Numbered from the stretch's first letter, positions 17,266 to 27,426 are shown. The stretch: 64,000 bases of DNA from Luteibacter mycovicinus (GCF_000745235.1 NZ_JQNL01000001.1:1922001-1986000); one strand, 5' to 3'. The notes: generated by a model from the sequence alone, not told the origin. Numbers and translations: made by a program.

Positions 17266-17652
17266 TCACCCGATGCCGTAGGACAGGCGCACGAGGTAAT
17301 CGAGTGGGGTGTGGTTGATATTTTTTACGCGGAGGCGGTAGGTACCGGGCGGGAGTCGCGCAAGGTTGACCGAGATGCCTTCGGCGCGGGGACGCCATTC
17401 ACCGTCCTGAAACTGCTCGAACGACAGGTAGCCTCGTCCGGCGGAAGCCATCACCGATCCCGTGCATCCAGTGCGCCACTCCCGGACGACCGCGAACTGT
17501 TGGCTCTGCAGCCTTCCACTAAGCCCTTCCAACCTCGTGTAGATCTGGCACGTACCCGCTGGCACGCCACGGGACCCCGCTTGCGCGGCGAGTGCGGCGG
17601 CAGACAGAAGTCCGAACGCAATGAGTACCACTACCTTCTTTTGATGACGCAT
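17266..17652 (-). CDS. Hypothetical secreted protein
   Basis: A 128-residue protein with a Sec signal peptide (MRHQKKVVVLIAFGLLSAAA, cleavage near ALAAQA) and a compact body with two cysteines (GTCQIY, RTGCTGS), likely a disulphide. The C-terminal half (LPPGTYRLRVKNINHTPLDY) reads like a small beta-sandwich of the type found in pre-peptidase C-terminal or similar periplasmic modules, but no family is recognised. ATG 17652 directly precedes the signal peptide. Convergent with the acyltransferase gene. Confidence 0.6.
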   Translation of the reverse strand: MRHQKKVVVLIAFGLLSAAALAAQAGSRGVPAGTCQIYTRLEGLSGRLQSQQFAVVREWRTGCTGSVMASAGRGYLSFEQFQDGEWRPRAEGISVNLARLPPGTYRLRVKNINHTPLDYLVRLSYGIG

Positions 17653-17885
17653 AGATATTCCTTGGCGACGCGCAGAACCGCGCTTCGGCAAGGTATGCGG
17701 TATCGACGACCTCAAACGGCGATCTGACGGCAGTCAGGCGGCGAGACGACACGATGTTCGTCGGCAGCTCACGAGGTCGACTTACCCACACACTTCGCGC
17801 CAGTCACCTGCGCGTCCACGCGAACCAAACTGACATCGATTTTCCGACGCCAGCTGCATTCTCGTGCTAAAGAAGGGAGATCAAC

Positions 17886-18353
17886 ATGCAAATCGCGAAT
17901 CGCACTCATGGCCCGCATCTGACACAGCAAGATCCCAATATCGTTCGCGGCCATGTCCAGCGAATCGGCACCGGGCGATTCAACACAGGCACCGCGACAG
18001 ACGCTCTGCGTCGTCTTAAACCTGAGACGCAAGAGCTGATTCGCGATCTCGATCTGACGCATGCGACTCCCCGCCAGCTAAATTCCATTACAGCTCGACT
18101 GTTCTGGGAGGGAGCGATCGACATCGAGGGCGAGGATACGCTCGCGGCCATGGGCTATGACCGGGGGATCGATACGCCGTTCGATGTCATGGAACGGCTC
18201 AATGGCCACCTTTCATACGTTAGGAATTCGACGTCCGGAATCGACTGGACCGATACCATTCGCATCTATGAGAAAGGGATGGAACTGGCCACCGGCTTGC
18301 GCGACATGATCCGCGCGTTGCACCCCGAGCGGAGCATCGACACCTACGCATGA
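17886..18353 (+). CDS. Hypothetical cytoplasmic protein
   Basis: A 155-residue polar, helix-rich protein without signal or membrane segment. Its start has a clear ribosome binding site (AAGGGAGA, about 7 nt upstream). The N-terminus (MQIANRTHGPHLTQQDPNIV) is disordered-looking; the core (ALRRLKPETQELIRDLDLTH, then TPRQLNSITARLFWEGAIDIEG) looks helical. No family recognised. It is 233 bp from the divergent secreted protein and convergent with the LysR gene that follows, which ends 3 bp after its stop. Confidence 0.5.
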   Translation: MQIANRTHGPHLTQQDPNIVRGHVQRIGTGRFNTGTATDALRRLKPETQELIRDLDLTHATPRQLNSITARLFWEGAIDIEGEDTLAAMGYDRGIDTPFDVMERLNGHLSYVRNSTSGIDWTDTIRIYEKGMELATGLRDMIRALHPERSIDTYA

Positions 18354-18356
18354 GTG

Positions 18357-19391
18357 TCAGCGTTCCGAATGCCCCGATTCATCGTAATCACGATGGGTCA
18401 GCAGACCGGGTCGAATAAGATCGATGAAGGCGCGTGCTTCAGGACTGAGAAATTTTCCTTTACGCATCACAACCCCATAGCTGCGCTGCGGGAAATACTG
18501 CCGCAGGTTTCGCACAGCAAGCTTCTCGCGATCCGCTTCCGTGATGCAGATGCCGGTGACGATGGAGATACCCAGACCCATCGCGACGTACTGCTTGATC
18601 ACGTCCCAGCCACCGACTTCAATCGCGACGGTGTAAGGCACATGCCGTTGCTGGAAAACCATATCGACCAGGCGAAATGTCGTAAGCCGCTGCGGCGGCA
18701 GGATCAGCCCATAGGGAGAAAGATCTTCAAGCCGAATCTCCGACTTCGCAGCCAGCGGATGATCGGGCGGCATGATCAACATCGGGTCGTAGTGATAGAC
18801 CGGCGCCCATGCGATGTCGTTGGGCACGTCGAGCATCGAGCCAATCGCGATATCGGCGTCGTCGGCACGAAGCAGCGCGAGGCCATCCTTACCCGTAACG
18901 TTTGCGAGCTGGAGTTGTACGGACGGATACCGCTCCCGGTACGCCTTCACGAGCTCGGGCAGCAGGTACTGGATGGTCGAGGATCCCGCCGCCACGGTCA
19001 GCTTGCCTGATTGCGCACCCCGCGTTTTCTTCTGGAATTCCCGGTCGAGGTTCTCGAAGCCTTCCACCAGTGGACGGGCCATCTCATAGAGGGCTTCGCC
19101 GGCGTCGGTCAGGGTGACGCGACGTCGTGTGCGCTCGAGGAGGGGCATACCCATCTCGCGCTCGAGCGCCTTGAGCTGCAGGCTCACTGAAGGCTGAGAC
19201 AGGAATAAAGCCTCAGCAGCGCGGCTCAGCGTGCCCAGGCGGGTGGTGTAGACGAAGGCACGCAGCTGCTTCAGACGATTGCCCTTGTAGTAAAAGCGGC
19301 TCGTGGCATCGGGGCTCTCGCGGCCTTTCGTCCGTGTCGGAGCCGGCTTCGATGAGCGTCTGGCTCGCACAACCGTCTTCTTATCCGACAT
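18357..19391 (-). CDS. LysR-family regulator divergent from aceBA (CysB-like)
   Basis: A 344-residue LysR protein with an unusual basic N-terminal extension of about 35 residues (KKTVVRARRSSKPAPTRTKG). The helix-turn-helix follows (GTLSRAAEALFLSQPSVSLQ) and then the effector domain (AAGSSTIQYLLPELVKAYRERY). It lies head-to-head with aceB-aceA, 133 bp away, with an 18-bp palindrome between. Context suggests it controls the glyoxylate shunt, but that is inference; its effector domain resembles the CysB/Cbl-like branch. Confidence 0.87.
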   Translation of the reverse strand: MSDKKTVVRARRSSKPAPTRTKGRESPDATSRFYYKGNRLKQLRAFVYTTRLGTLSRAAEALFLSQPSVSLQLKALEREMGMPLLERTRRRVTLTDAGEALYEMARPLVEGFENLDREFQKKTRGAQSGKLTVAAGSSTIQYLLPELVKAYRERYPSVQLQLANVTGKDGLALLRADDADIAIGSMLDVPNDIAWAPVYHYDPMLIMPPDHPLAAKSEIRLEDLSPYGLILPPQRLTTFRLVDMVFQQRHVPYTVAIEVGGWDVIKQYVAMGLGISIVTGICITEADREKLAVRNLRQYFPQRSYGVVMRKGKFLSPEARAFIDLIRPGLLTHRDYDESGHSER

Positions 19392-19456
19392 TTTCTTCCG
19401 ATATTTCCGCGAGATACGTACTACATTAACATATTTAATATTGATCTTTGAAACAT

Positions 19457-19474
19457 ATGCTTTGTCAAAAGCAT
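19457..19474. promoter_or_regulatory. Palindrome in the lysR-aceB divergent promoter
   Basis: Perfect 7-bp inverted repeat ATGCTTT (19457-19463) and AAAGCAT (19468-19474) with a 4-nt spacer, in an AT-rich stretch unlike its surroundings. It is a plausible binding site for the adjacent LysR protein (T-N11-A type), located about 50 bp before the aceB start. Confidence 0.5.
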
Positions 19475-19524
19475 AGCCCCGGGCATAGCTTCAACTCCAG
19501 ACCCGCATCCCGAGGCACGGACCC

Positions 19525-21123
19525 ATGGCAGTTCCAAAGAGCGCGATCGATCCCCTCTCCGGCGTCCGCTTCGGTGACGGCCGCGACACCTACAGCGACA
19601 TCCTGACGCCGGATGCCATCGCCTTCGTGGCGGGGCTGCACCGCCGGTTCGATGGCCATCGCCTGAGCCTTCTGGCTGAGCGGACGGCACGCCAACAACG
19701 CTACGACGCGGGCGAACTCCCCGACTTCCGCACCGATACGACGGCGATCCGCGATGGCGACTGGGCCGTCGGCCCGATCCCGGATGCCCTGATGGACCGC
19801 CGGGTCGAGATCACCGGTCCGGTCGAGCGGAAGATGATCATCAACGCCCTGAACTCGGGCGCGAAGGTGTTCATGGCCGACTTCGAGGACTCGAGCGCGC
19901 CGACCTGGGCCAACCAGATGGAAGGGCAGCGCAACCTCCGCGATGCGGTGAACGGCAGCATCGAGTTCACGAACGGCGAGGGTAAGGTCTATCGCGTCGG
20001 CAAGGATCCCGCGGTGCTGGTGATCCGCCCGCGCGGCTGGCACCTGCCGGAGCGCCATGCCGAGGTTGACGGTGACGTGGTCGCCGGTGCGCTCGTCGAC
20101 TTCGGGCTCTATGCGTTCCACAACGCCGCCGCGCTGCACGAACGCGATCGCGGCCCGTACTTCTACCTGCCAAAGCTGCAGAGCATGGAAGAAGCCGCAT
20201 TATGGGAATCGGTGATGACCTATGCGGAGGAGCAGCTCGGCCTGCCCCACGGATCGATGAAGGCCACCGTGCTCATCGAAACCCTCCCCGCCGTGTTCCA
20301 GATGGACGAAATCCTGCACGCGCTGCGTGCCCGCATCGTCGGGCTGAACTGCGGCCGCTGGGACTACATCTTTTCTTACCTGAAGACGTTCCGCGCCCAT
20401 GCCGACCGGCTGCTCCCGGAGCGTGGCCAGGTCACCATGACCGTGCCCTTTCTCAAGGCGTATTCCGAACTGCTGATCCGGACGTGTCATCGCCGCGGCG
20501 CGTTCGCGATGGGCGGCATGGCGGCGCAGATTCCGATCCGCGGCGACGACGCCGCGAACGACGCTGCGATGGCCAAGGTCCGCGCCGACAAGCTGCGCGA
20601 AGTGACCGCGGGACACGATGGCACCTGGGTCGCCCATCCAGCGCTCGTCCCCATCGCGATGGAAATCTTCGATGAACACATGCCGACGTCGAACCAGCTG
20701 CATGTGACACGCGACGACGTGACCGTTTCGCGTGACGCGCTCATCGCGCCCGCCATCGGTACGGTCACCCGCTCCGGCTTCGACAATAACGTCGAGGTTT
20801 GCCTTCGCTATACGGCGGCGTGGCTTGAAGGCCTCGGCTGCGTACCGATTCACAACCTCATGGAAGACGCCGCCACCGCGGAGATCGCCCGCGCGCAGCT
20901 CTGGCAATGGCTGCATCACGGACCGGTCGAGTTTAGCGACCACGCACACATCGACTTCGGCCTCTTCGACCAGGCACTTGCGGCCCATGCGCACCGCCTT
21001 CGCGGCAGCGACCTGCCCGGCGCATCGCGCGCCGATGATGCGGCCCGCCTGATTTCCGCACTGACTCACGCCGACGAACTACGCGACTTCCTCACCCTTC
21101 CCGCTTACGAACACCTGTCCTGA
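19525..21123 (+). CDS. aceB: Malate synthase A
   Basis: A 532-residue malate synthase of the A type, which condenses glyoxylate with acetyl-CoA to malate in the glyoxylate shunt. The family signature is visible around RIVGLNCGRWDYIFSYLKTF (about residue 272). Other conserved parts: NALNSGAKVFMADFEDSSAP, PFLKAYSELLIRTCHRRGAFAMGGM and the C-terminal catalytic-Asp segment HNLMEDAATAEIARAQLWQW. First gene of aceB-aceA, 24 bp before aceA, under a promoter shared with the divergent LysR gene. Confidence 0.96.
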   Translation: MAVPKSAIDPLSGVRFGDGRDTYSDILTPDAIAFVAGLHRRFDGHRLSLLAERTARQQRYDAGELPDFRTDTTAIRDGDWAVGPIPDALMDRRVEITGPVERKMIINALNSGAKVFMADFEDSSAPTWANQMEGQRNLRDAVNGSIEFTNGEGKVYRVGKDPAVLVIRPRGWHLPERHAEVDGDVVAGALVDFGLYAFHNAAALHERDRGPYFYLPKLQSMEEAALWESVMTYAEEQLGLPHGSMKATVLIETLPAVFQMDEILHALRARIVGLNCGRWDYIFSYLKTFRAHADRLLPERGQVTMTVPFLKAYSELLIRTCHRRGAFAMGGMAAQIPIRGDDAANDAAMAKVRADKLREVTAGHDGTWVAHPALVPIAMEIFDEHMPTSNQLHVTRDDVTVSRDALIAPAIGTVTRSGFDNNVEVCLRYTAAWLEGLGCVPIHNLMEDAATAEIARAQLWQWLHHGPVEFSDHAHIDFGLFDQALAAHAHRLRGSDLPGASRADDAARLISALTHADELRDFLTLPAYEHLS

Positions 21124-21147
21124 CCGACCTCTCGAAGGAGCCTTACG

Positions 21148-22437
21148 ATGAAGACGCATAACGCCGAGCACATCACGCTGGACTGGACCAACAACGAACG
21201 CTGGAAGGGCGTCGAGCGCCCCTACGCCGCCGAGGACGTGGTGAAGCTGCGTGGCACGGTCCAGGTTGAGCACACGCTCGCCCGCCGCGGTGCCGATCGC
21301 CTGTGGCGCGCCATTCATGACACGCCTTACGTCAATGCGCTGGGCGCGCTCACGGGCAACCAGGCGATGCAGCAGGTGAAGGCCGGGCTCCAGGCCATCT
21401 ACCTTTCAGGCTGGCAGGTCGCCGCCGATGCGAACACGGCCGGGGCGATGTATCCCGACCAGTCGCTCTATCCGGTCGACTCGGTGCCTAACGTCGTCCG
21501 CAAGATCAACAAAACGCTGCTGCGCGCGGACCAGATTCATCACGCCGAGGGCAAGGATGGTCTCGATTGGCTGGTGCCGATCGTCGCGGACGCCGAGGCG
21601 GGCTTCGGTGGCGTACTCAATGCGTACGAGCTGATGACGCACATGATCGAGGCGGGCGCCGCCGGCGTGCATTTCGAAGACCAGCTAGCCAGTGCGAAGA
21701 AGTGCGGCCACATGGGTGGCAAGGTGCTCGTGCCGACACAGGAAGCCGTGCAGAAGCTGATCGCCGCACGACTGGCGGCCGACGTCGCCGGTGTGCCGAC
21801 GCTGATCGTCGCGCGTACGGATGCGATGGGTGCCGCACTGGTTACCTCCGATGTGGACGACTACGACAAGCCTTTCCTCACCGGCAAACGCACCGTGGAA
21901 GGTTTTTACGAAGCGACGCAAGGCATCGATCAGGCGATCAGTCGCGGGCTGGCCTATGCACCTTATGCCGACCTGCTCTGGTGCGAGACCTCGACGCCCG
22001 ATATGGAAGAAGCGCGCCGGTTCGCCGAGGCCATCCATGCGAAGTATCCGGGCAAGAAGCTGGCGTACAACTGCTCGCCGAGCTTCAACTGGAAGAAGAA
22101 CCTCGACGAAAGGACGATCGCGACGTTCCAGAAGCAGCTGGGCGAACTTGGCTACGCCTTCCAGTTCATCACCCTGGCTGGCTTCCATGCGCTGAACTAC
22201 TCGATGTTCCAGCTGGCACGTGGCTACAAGGATCGCCAGATGGCGGCCTATGTGGAACTGCAGGAGGCGGAGTTCGCCGCGGAGAAGGATGGCTATACGG
22301 CGGCGAAGCATCAGCGCGAGGTCGGCACCGGCTACTTCGACACGGTGAACCAGGTGATCTCAGGCTCGTTCAGTTCGCTCTCCGCGCTGAGCGGTTCGAC
22401 GGAAGAACAGCAGTTTCATCCGGCCTCAGCGGCGTAA
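21148..22437 (+). CDS. aceA: Isocitrate lyase
   Basis: A 429-residue isocitrate lyase that splits isocitrate into succinate and glyoxylate. The catalytic signature [10 protein letters not shown] is present (about residue 190), with the metal-binding [10 protein letters not shown] and the substrate loop [12 protein letters not shown]. Length is that of the short bacterial AceA form. GAAGGAG lies 8-9 nt before the ATG. It follows aceB in the same operon; together the pair allows growth on acetate and fatty acids. Confidence 0.97.
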   Translation: MKTHNAEHITLDWTNNERWKGVERPYAAEDVVKLRGTVQVEHTLARRGADRLWRAIHDTPYVNALGALTGNQAMQQVKAGLQAIYLSGWQVAADANTAGAMYPDQSLYPVDSVPNVVRKINKTLLRADQIHHAEGKDGLDWLVPIVADAEAGFGGVLNAYELMTHMIEAGAAGVHFEDQLASAKKCGHMGGKVLVPTQEAVQKLIAARLAADVAGVPTLIVARTDAMGAALVTSDVDDYDKPFLTGKRTVEGFYEATQGIDQAISRGLAYAPYADLLWCETSTPDMEEARRFAEAIHAKYPGKKLAYNCSPSFNWKKNLDERTIATFQKQLGELGYAFQFITLAGFHALNYSMFQLARGYKDRQMAAYVELQEAEFAAEKDGYTAAKHQREVGTGYFDTVNQVISGSFSSLSALSGSTEEQQFHPASAA

Positions 22438-22549
22438 CGCGTTCGACGCGAAGCGCTTTGCGCCTGGGCACGGCTGCGAAAGTATGTTCGCCGCCGTGCT
22501 CATATTCACTGATGGACCATGCGAACGCCGCCTCGCGTCGCGGCGGCGA

Positions 22550-24337
22550 TCAGCGCTCGGGCGGCACCAGGGCGATCACCGTCCAGCCGGGCTTCGGCTC
22601 CAGCACTTTCTTGCCCGAAGCGATGCGAAGGTCGCCTTTCTCCTCGACCCCGAACAACGGCACCGTGCGCGAACCGTACTCTTCGATGAAATGCGGCCAG
22701 TCGAACGTCTCGGTCAGTCGCGTGGACTTGATTCGCCATCCCTCGTGCAGCAGTTCCGCGAAGCGCGCGTGCGTCATGTCTTCGGTGAACAACGCGGTGG
22801 CGACGAGACTCCCCGCCAGGGAGGCGCGACCGTGGCTTTCCTCGGGCGACAGGTTGCGCAGGCGGAATACCTTGTCGCGACCGAATTCCTCGCGATAGTG
22901 CACGCTGGCCAGCGAGTTCAGTTCGCGATGTGTCGATACGGCGAGCAGGTGGCCGATGCCCGCGAGATCGAGATTGCGATCCGCCGCCTGCGACGAAGGA
23001 TTGCCGAAGAACGTCGACAGTCCCGCCATGCGCGCCGTGCGAATGCCGTTCCAGTCGTCGTCGGCGACGACGACACGCAGCCCCTCATTGGCGGCCAAGG
23101 CGCGCGCGATCTCCAGCGCGACGATGTCGGATCCGTAGATCAGCACGCCACGCGGTTCGGGATCGGCAACCTTGAGCCAGCGTGCCAGCGGACGCGCCGT
23201 CGCGCTCTGGAAGACCACCGTGCCGATGATCATCAGGAAGACGAGCGGCACCATCTTGTCGGCACCGGCCATGCCCGCCTTCTCCAGGCGAATGGCGAAC
23301 AACGCCGACACGGATGCGGCGACGATGCCTCGCGGCGCGACCCAGGCGATCAATGCACGCTCACGCCACGACAGCCCGCCGCCAACGCTCGCCACCAGGA
23401 CCGACAGCGGACGAATGACGAGCTGCGCGACGAAGAAGATCAGCACACCACCCAGCAGCGCGCCATCGGGAAGCGGCCAGTCCAGACGCGCCGCCAGCAG
23501 GATGAAGAGCATCGAGACCAGCAAGGTGGTCAGGTGCTCCTTGAAGTCCATGATGTCGTCGATGTGTACGTCACGCATGTTGCCCAGCGCGATACCCATG
23601 AGGGTCACCGCCAGCAGGCCCGACTCGTGTGCCACCGTGTTGGACAGCGTGAACGTAGCGAGCACCGCGGCCAGCGTGCCGAAGTTCTGCAGGTACTCGG
23701 GGATCCAGTGGCGACGCAGCAGGTTGCCGTGAATGAACGCGGCGACGCCACCGACGATCGCGCCACACGCGATCGTGCCGAGGAAGATCTGGATCGAGTG
23801 ACCTTCGCGGTGCGAGACGATCGCTTCATAGACCAGCACCGCAAACAGGGCGCCGATCGGATCGATGATGATCCCCTCCCAGCGCAGGATGTTGGCGATA
23901 CGGGCATTGGGCCGAACCGTGCGCAGCATGGGCGCGATCACGGTCGGGCCGGTCACGCAGGTCAGTGCGCCGAACAGCAGCGCCAGTTCCCAGCTGAGAC
24001 CACCGATCCAGTGGGCCGCACCCGCCAGCATCAGCAGCGCGATGATCGCGCCGTAGCTGACGAGGCCACGGACCGCGTGCCCGATACCCTTCAGCTCGCT
24101 GAAGCGCAGGGTCAGGCTGCCTTCGAAAAGGATGACCGCCACCGCAAGCGATACAACCGGGAACAACAGGTCGCCCAGGACCTTGTCCGGGTGAAGGAGC
24201 CCGGTCACCGGGCCCGCCAGAATGCCTGCCAGCAGCAGGAAGAGGATGGCCGGAAGGCGTACCCGCCATGCTACCCACTGGCAGAGGAAGCCGATGCCAA
24301 GCATCAGTGTCAGCAGGATGCCGAGTTCGAGTCCCAT
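22550..24337 (-). CDS. Cation:proton antiporter (CPA1 type) with TrkA-N-like cytoplasmic domain
   Basis: A 595-residue protein with about twelve membrane segments (residues 1-410) and a C-terminal nucleotide-binding-like regulatory domain starting at GVLIYGSDIVALEIARALAA. Typical antiporter core stretches include LFEGSLTLRFSEL and GALTCVTGPTVIAPMLR. The predicted activity is exchange of Na+ or K+ for protons, gated by the RCK-like domain. ATG 24337 (MGLELGILLTL) follows AGGG by about 7 nt and starts directly at the first helix; the longer in-frame start adds 44 residues with no homology visible. Confidence 0.87.
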   Translation of the reverse strand: MGLELGILLTLMLGIGFLCQWVAWRVRLPAILFLLLAGILAGPVTGLLHPDKVLGDLLFPVVSLAVAVILFEGSLTLRFSELKGIGHAVRGLVSYGAIIALLMLAGAAHWIGGLSWELALLFGALTCVTGPTVIAPMLRTVRPNARIANILRWEGIIIDPIGALFAVLVYEAIVSHREGHSIQIFLGTIACGAIVGGVAAFIHGNLLRRHWIPEYLQNFGTLAAVLATFTLSNTVAHESGLLAVTLMGIALGNMRDVHIDDIMDFKEHLTTLLVSMLFILLAARLDWPLPDGALLGGVLIFFVAQLVIRPLSVLVASVGGGLSWRERALIAWVAPRGIVAASVSALFAIRLEKAGMAGADKMVPLVFLMIIGTVVFQSATARPLARWLKVADPEPRGVLIYGSDIVALEIARALAANEGLRVVVADDDWNGIRTARMAGLSTFFGNPSSQAADRNLDLAGIGHLLAVSTHRELNSLASVHYREEFGRDKVFRLRNLSPEESHGRASLAGSLVATALFTEDMTHARFAELLHEGWRIKSTRLTETFDWPHFIEEYGSRTVPLFGVEEKGDLRIASGKKVLEPKPGWTVIALVPPER

Positions 24338-24683
24338 GATTTTCCCTGTTCCAAAAAAGAAAACGGCCAGCGCCAGAGGCGGGCCGTCAAGAAGAGCATA
24401 GGGAATCGTTGGTGAAGATAAAGGCCGGGCCCCGGTGCTGGAGCGGGGGGAGGGAGGGGTATCCAGCACCGGAGCGGGGCAGACAGTCCATTAGAGAACC
24501 GCCTGGTACAGAATCATGCTCCTGGCCGGGGGATTCGTCAACTGGTCAGTACATGAAATAAGTCTTAATCGGCTCGGACATCAGCGTCAGGGCCACCGGC
24601 GGCTCTCCGGTAGCGTTTACTGAACGAGCTGAGCATGATGACGTCCCGGCCCGGGTCGTACCCACGACTCCCCTCCAACGTGA

Positions 24684-25934
24684 CTAGGTCGCGCGGATCG
24701 CACTGGCCGGTTCGACGCGAGCCGCTCGGCGAGCTGGTATGAGGGTCGAGACCTGACTGAGCAAAACGACCAGCACGACGCCCACCATCACGTCCGTGAC
24801 AGGAAGCCGTGGCATCTCGTAACGGGACATCAAAAGCATATTGAGGCCCACGGCAAGAATGATTCCCGTGGTCGCGCCACTGCCGACGATCAGAAGGTTT
24901 TCCAACTGAAAGTAGCCGAGGATGTTCCTTCGCGTTGCCCCAAGCGCGCGACGTATACCGATCTGCCGTTCGCGCTGATCAACCCAAAAGCTGGTAAGTC
25001 CGAAGACTCCCGCCGCCGTGACGCCCAGAAGGATCAGCGATATGCCGCCCATCAGCATCGCCATACCCAGATCGGCGCGGTAGGCCTGTTCGCGCACCGA
25101 TGCATACGACTGGATACCGTCGTCCGCGATAACGCGCTGCGGATTGGCCTTGTACAACGCGCTGGACGCCGCTTGCATCGCAGCATCGAGCTGCCCGGCC
25201 TTGGCACGGATCGCATAGCGGGAGAAAGTCGAATTCATTCGGCTCGGCACCAGCAGGGAACTGTACGCGAAGCTCGTGCTGAACTCGCTGGTTCCCGGTG
25301 TCTGCAGGCGCTCCATGATGCCGACGATGGTCGCCGGAGCGGCGCCGCCATCCAGATAAACCCGCTGCCCCAACGCATTGGCGCCGGGGAAGAGTCGACC
25401 AGCGAGTTCGTTACTGACGATGATCGCAGACGGAGTGTTGGTGTCACCCAGCGCCTTGTGATCGATCTCACCGGCGTTGAAGGTTCGCCCTGCGATCAAC
25501 CTGATGCCCAGCGTGGGCACCACCGATTCATCGACGAAATAGAAGCTGGCCTGGGCGTTCGGCTTCCGCTGGTCTGGCGTCAGAGCGACGCCACCGTTCC
25601 ACGCTGCCGAGTTAAGCAGGGGCAACGAGTTGATCGGCGTGGCCGAGGCGACCTCGGGCACGCTGCGAAGCGTACTGAGGTCCTCGCGCTGCATCGTGTC
25701 GAGCCGCTGAAGTGCGTCGGGTCCGTCGGCGGCACCGCCGCCCACCCACTGCTGTGTGACGAGGAAAAGGTCCGACTCGGCCAATCCCGTCGGGCGCCCG
25801 ATGCGCTCGATGCGCGAACCGATGATGAACACCGAATTGCAGACTATCGCGAGAGTCAGCGATATCTGCAGAACGATGAGTATCACTCCGGCTTTATGTC
25901 GGCGCAGCGCGGAGATCATGGGATGAATCGTCAT
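24684..25934 (-). CDS. ABC transporter permease, MacB/FtsX type (second of second pair)
   Basis: A 416-residue permease with the short cytoplasmic start MTIHPMISALRRHKAG, one N-terminal helix (VILIVLQISLTLAIVCNSVF), a periplasmic domain and a C-terminal FtsX domain containing RERQIGIRRALGATRRNILG. It is paralogous to the gene at 3224-4438 with the same gene order. It follows the first permease after a 7-bp gap. No ATPase or membrane-fusion protein gene is adjacent; the 350 bp downstream to the antiporter gene is empty. Confidence 0.85.
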   Translation of the reverse strand: MTIHPMISALRRHKAGVILIVLQISLTLAIVCNSVFIIGSRIERIGRPTGLAESDLFLVTQQWVGGGAADGPDALQRLDTMQREDLSTLRSVPEVASATPINSLPLLNSAAWNGGVALTPDQRKPNAQASFYFVDESVVPTLGIRLIAGRTFNAGEIDHKALGDTNTPSAIIVSNELAGRLFPGANALGQRVYLDGGAAPATIVGIMERLQTPGTSEFSTSFAYSSLLVPSRMNSTFSRYAIRAKAGQLDAAMQAASSALYKANPQRVIADDGIQSYASVREQAYRADLGMAMLMGGISLILLGVTAAGVFGLTSFWVDQRERQIGIRRALGATRRNILGYFQLENLLIVGSGATTGIILAVGLNMLLMSRYEMPRLPVTDVMVGVVLVVLLSQVSTLIPARRAARVEPASAIRAT

Positions 25935-25941
25935 GTGCCCC

Positions 25942-27258
25942 TCACTGCGACTTGAGTTGCCAGGTGGGTTGCACCAGCGCTGCCCGGAACGTCGGATACA
26001 GACCGGCCACCAGCGTCGATCCTAGCGCGAGGCCAAGAGTGAGCAGCAGCAAGCTTGGGTCGATACGTGCTAGCTGTGCGATGTCCACGGGCAACAGCCA
26101 GTGAACGCACGCGACACCGACGCCGGTGAGCGCGATGCCAAGCACCCCGCCGGCGAGGCCGATCATCCCCGCCTCGGTGAGAAACTGGGCGTAGATCGCA
26201 TGGCGAGGCGCACCCAGCGCTCTGCGAACACCGATTTCACCGCTACGCCTGAGGAACCTGGCCAAAAGAAGTCCTGACGTATTGACAAGACAGACCACGA
26301 GCAAGCCAAGTGCCACCAGCAGTGACGCGCCCGTGTCCGCAGGCACCACATGCCGCGCATCCAACCACGCCGGGATGTCACGCAAGCGATTATTCGGCTC
26401 CCAGGTGACGGCGCCCGAATCGCGCAGCTGCCGTGCATACCCGTCGAGGTAAGCCATGTAGGCGGCGACGGAGCGCTCATCGTCCAGTTGCACCAGGTAC
26501 GAAATCCAGACGCAATTCGAACGCGTCAGGCCCGCGATTCCCGACTCGGTGGGAGTTTTGCTGCAGCCAGTGTTGCCTGTAGTTTCGATGCCAGCCGCTA
26601 TCGCCGTATTGAACGGGAGAAACGCGTCTTCGCGAGTTGTCGTGAAGCCACCCGTATTGACCACATCGAAGAAGCGCGGCTGCGGATCCCAGTGACCGAC
26701 AACGCCGACGATTCGGTAGCTCCTTCCAGCCACCAGCAGGCTTTGACCTACGCTATTACGCCCCTGAAACAGCTTCCCGTTGAGCCGTTGGCTGATAACG
26801 ATAACATTTGCACGCCGTTCATCGTCCTGAAGTGTCCAACCCGCCCCGTACAGGAAAGGCACATCGAGCATGGGAAAGAACTCGCTGCCCACGGCATGGC
26901 CGTCGATATTGACAGGGTGACTCGCCGCAGCCTCGGCTTGCACAGCGGGCGAAATCTTATACATCGGTGCTTGCGCGGTACCTCGATGCGCGCGGGTAAG
27001 CGCAACGGCGGTAGCGTAGTCGAGAGAGGACCGAGGCTCGCCATCCTTGTCACGCTCTGTCGGGCCCCAGGTATCGACCTGCGGGACGAAAATCCGCCCC
27101 GATTTCCACGGCATGGGATCGCCCGATACAGCCCGGTAAACAGAGAAGGTCGTCATCGAAGCGGCGACGCCAAAGGCTATGGCTAGCACCATCAATGCCG
27201 TCAGACCCGGGCTTCGCCGGAAACTCAAGAGTGCCAATTCAGTGTAGTAAGAGAACAA
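25942..27258 (-). CDS. ABC transporter permease, MacB/FtsX type (first of second pair)
   Basis: A 438-residue permease, near-identical in length to its paralogue at 4450-5769 (439). TTG 27258 is chosen as start: it gives LFSYYTELALLSFRRSPG, aligning with MFGYYVELAVRSLRRNP of the paralogue, and AGGAG lies about 8 nt upstream. An ATG at 27294 is in frame but would add 12 residues absent from the paralogue. The FtsX coupling stretch is FLRRSGEIGVRRALGAPR. Unlike the first pair, no sigma-54 promoter is visible upstream. Confidence 0.82.
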   Translation of the reverse strand: MFSYYTELALLSFRRSPGLTALMVLAIAFGVAASMTTFSVYRAVSGDPMPWKSGRIFVPQVDTWGPTERDKDGEPRSSLDYATAVALTRAHRGTAQAPMYKISPAVQAEAAASHPVNIDGHAVGSEFFPMLDVPFLYGAGWTLQDDERRANVIVISQRLNGKLFQGRNSVGQSLLVAGRSYRIVGVVGHWDPQPRFFDVVNTGGFTTTREDAFLPFNTAIAAGIETTGNTGCSKTPTESGIAGLTRSNCVWISYLVQLDDERSVAAYMAYLDGYARQLRDSGAVTWEPNNRLRDIPAWLDARHVVPADTGASLLVALGLLVVCLVNTSGLLLARFLRRSGEIGVRRALGAPRHAIYAQFLTEAGMIGLAGGVLGIALTGVGVACVHWLLPVDIAQLARIDPSLLLLTLGLALGSTLVAGLYPTFRAALVQPTWQLKSQ

Positions 27259-27426
27259 AGTGTCCGTCTCCTGGTTCCATCCACAGCACCGCACAGCATC
27301 TTCCAGACCGGTGCAGGCGACTCGCGTTGATTCAGTTGTCGAGGTAACGCGAGCTTAGCGAGCAACTAAAACACGCGCCCGCGTCATCAGCATCCGACAT
27401 TCCGCGACGTAGCTATAAAAGCTCGT

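Noticed and set aside
22484..24415. A 643-codon plus-strand frame opposite the antiporter gene
   Set aside because: Rich in Asp, Arg, Gln and His with no domain; the opposite strand encodes a clear 12-helix antiporter.
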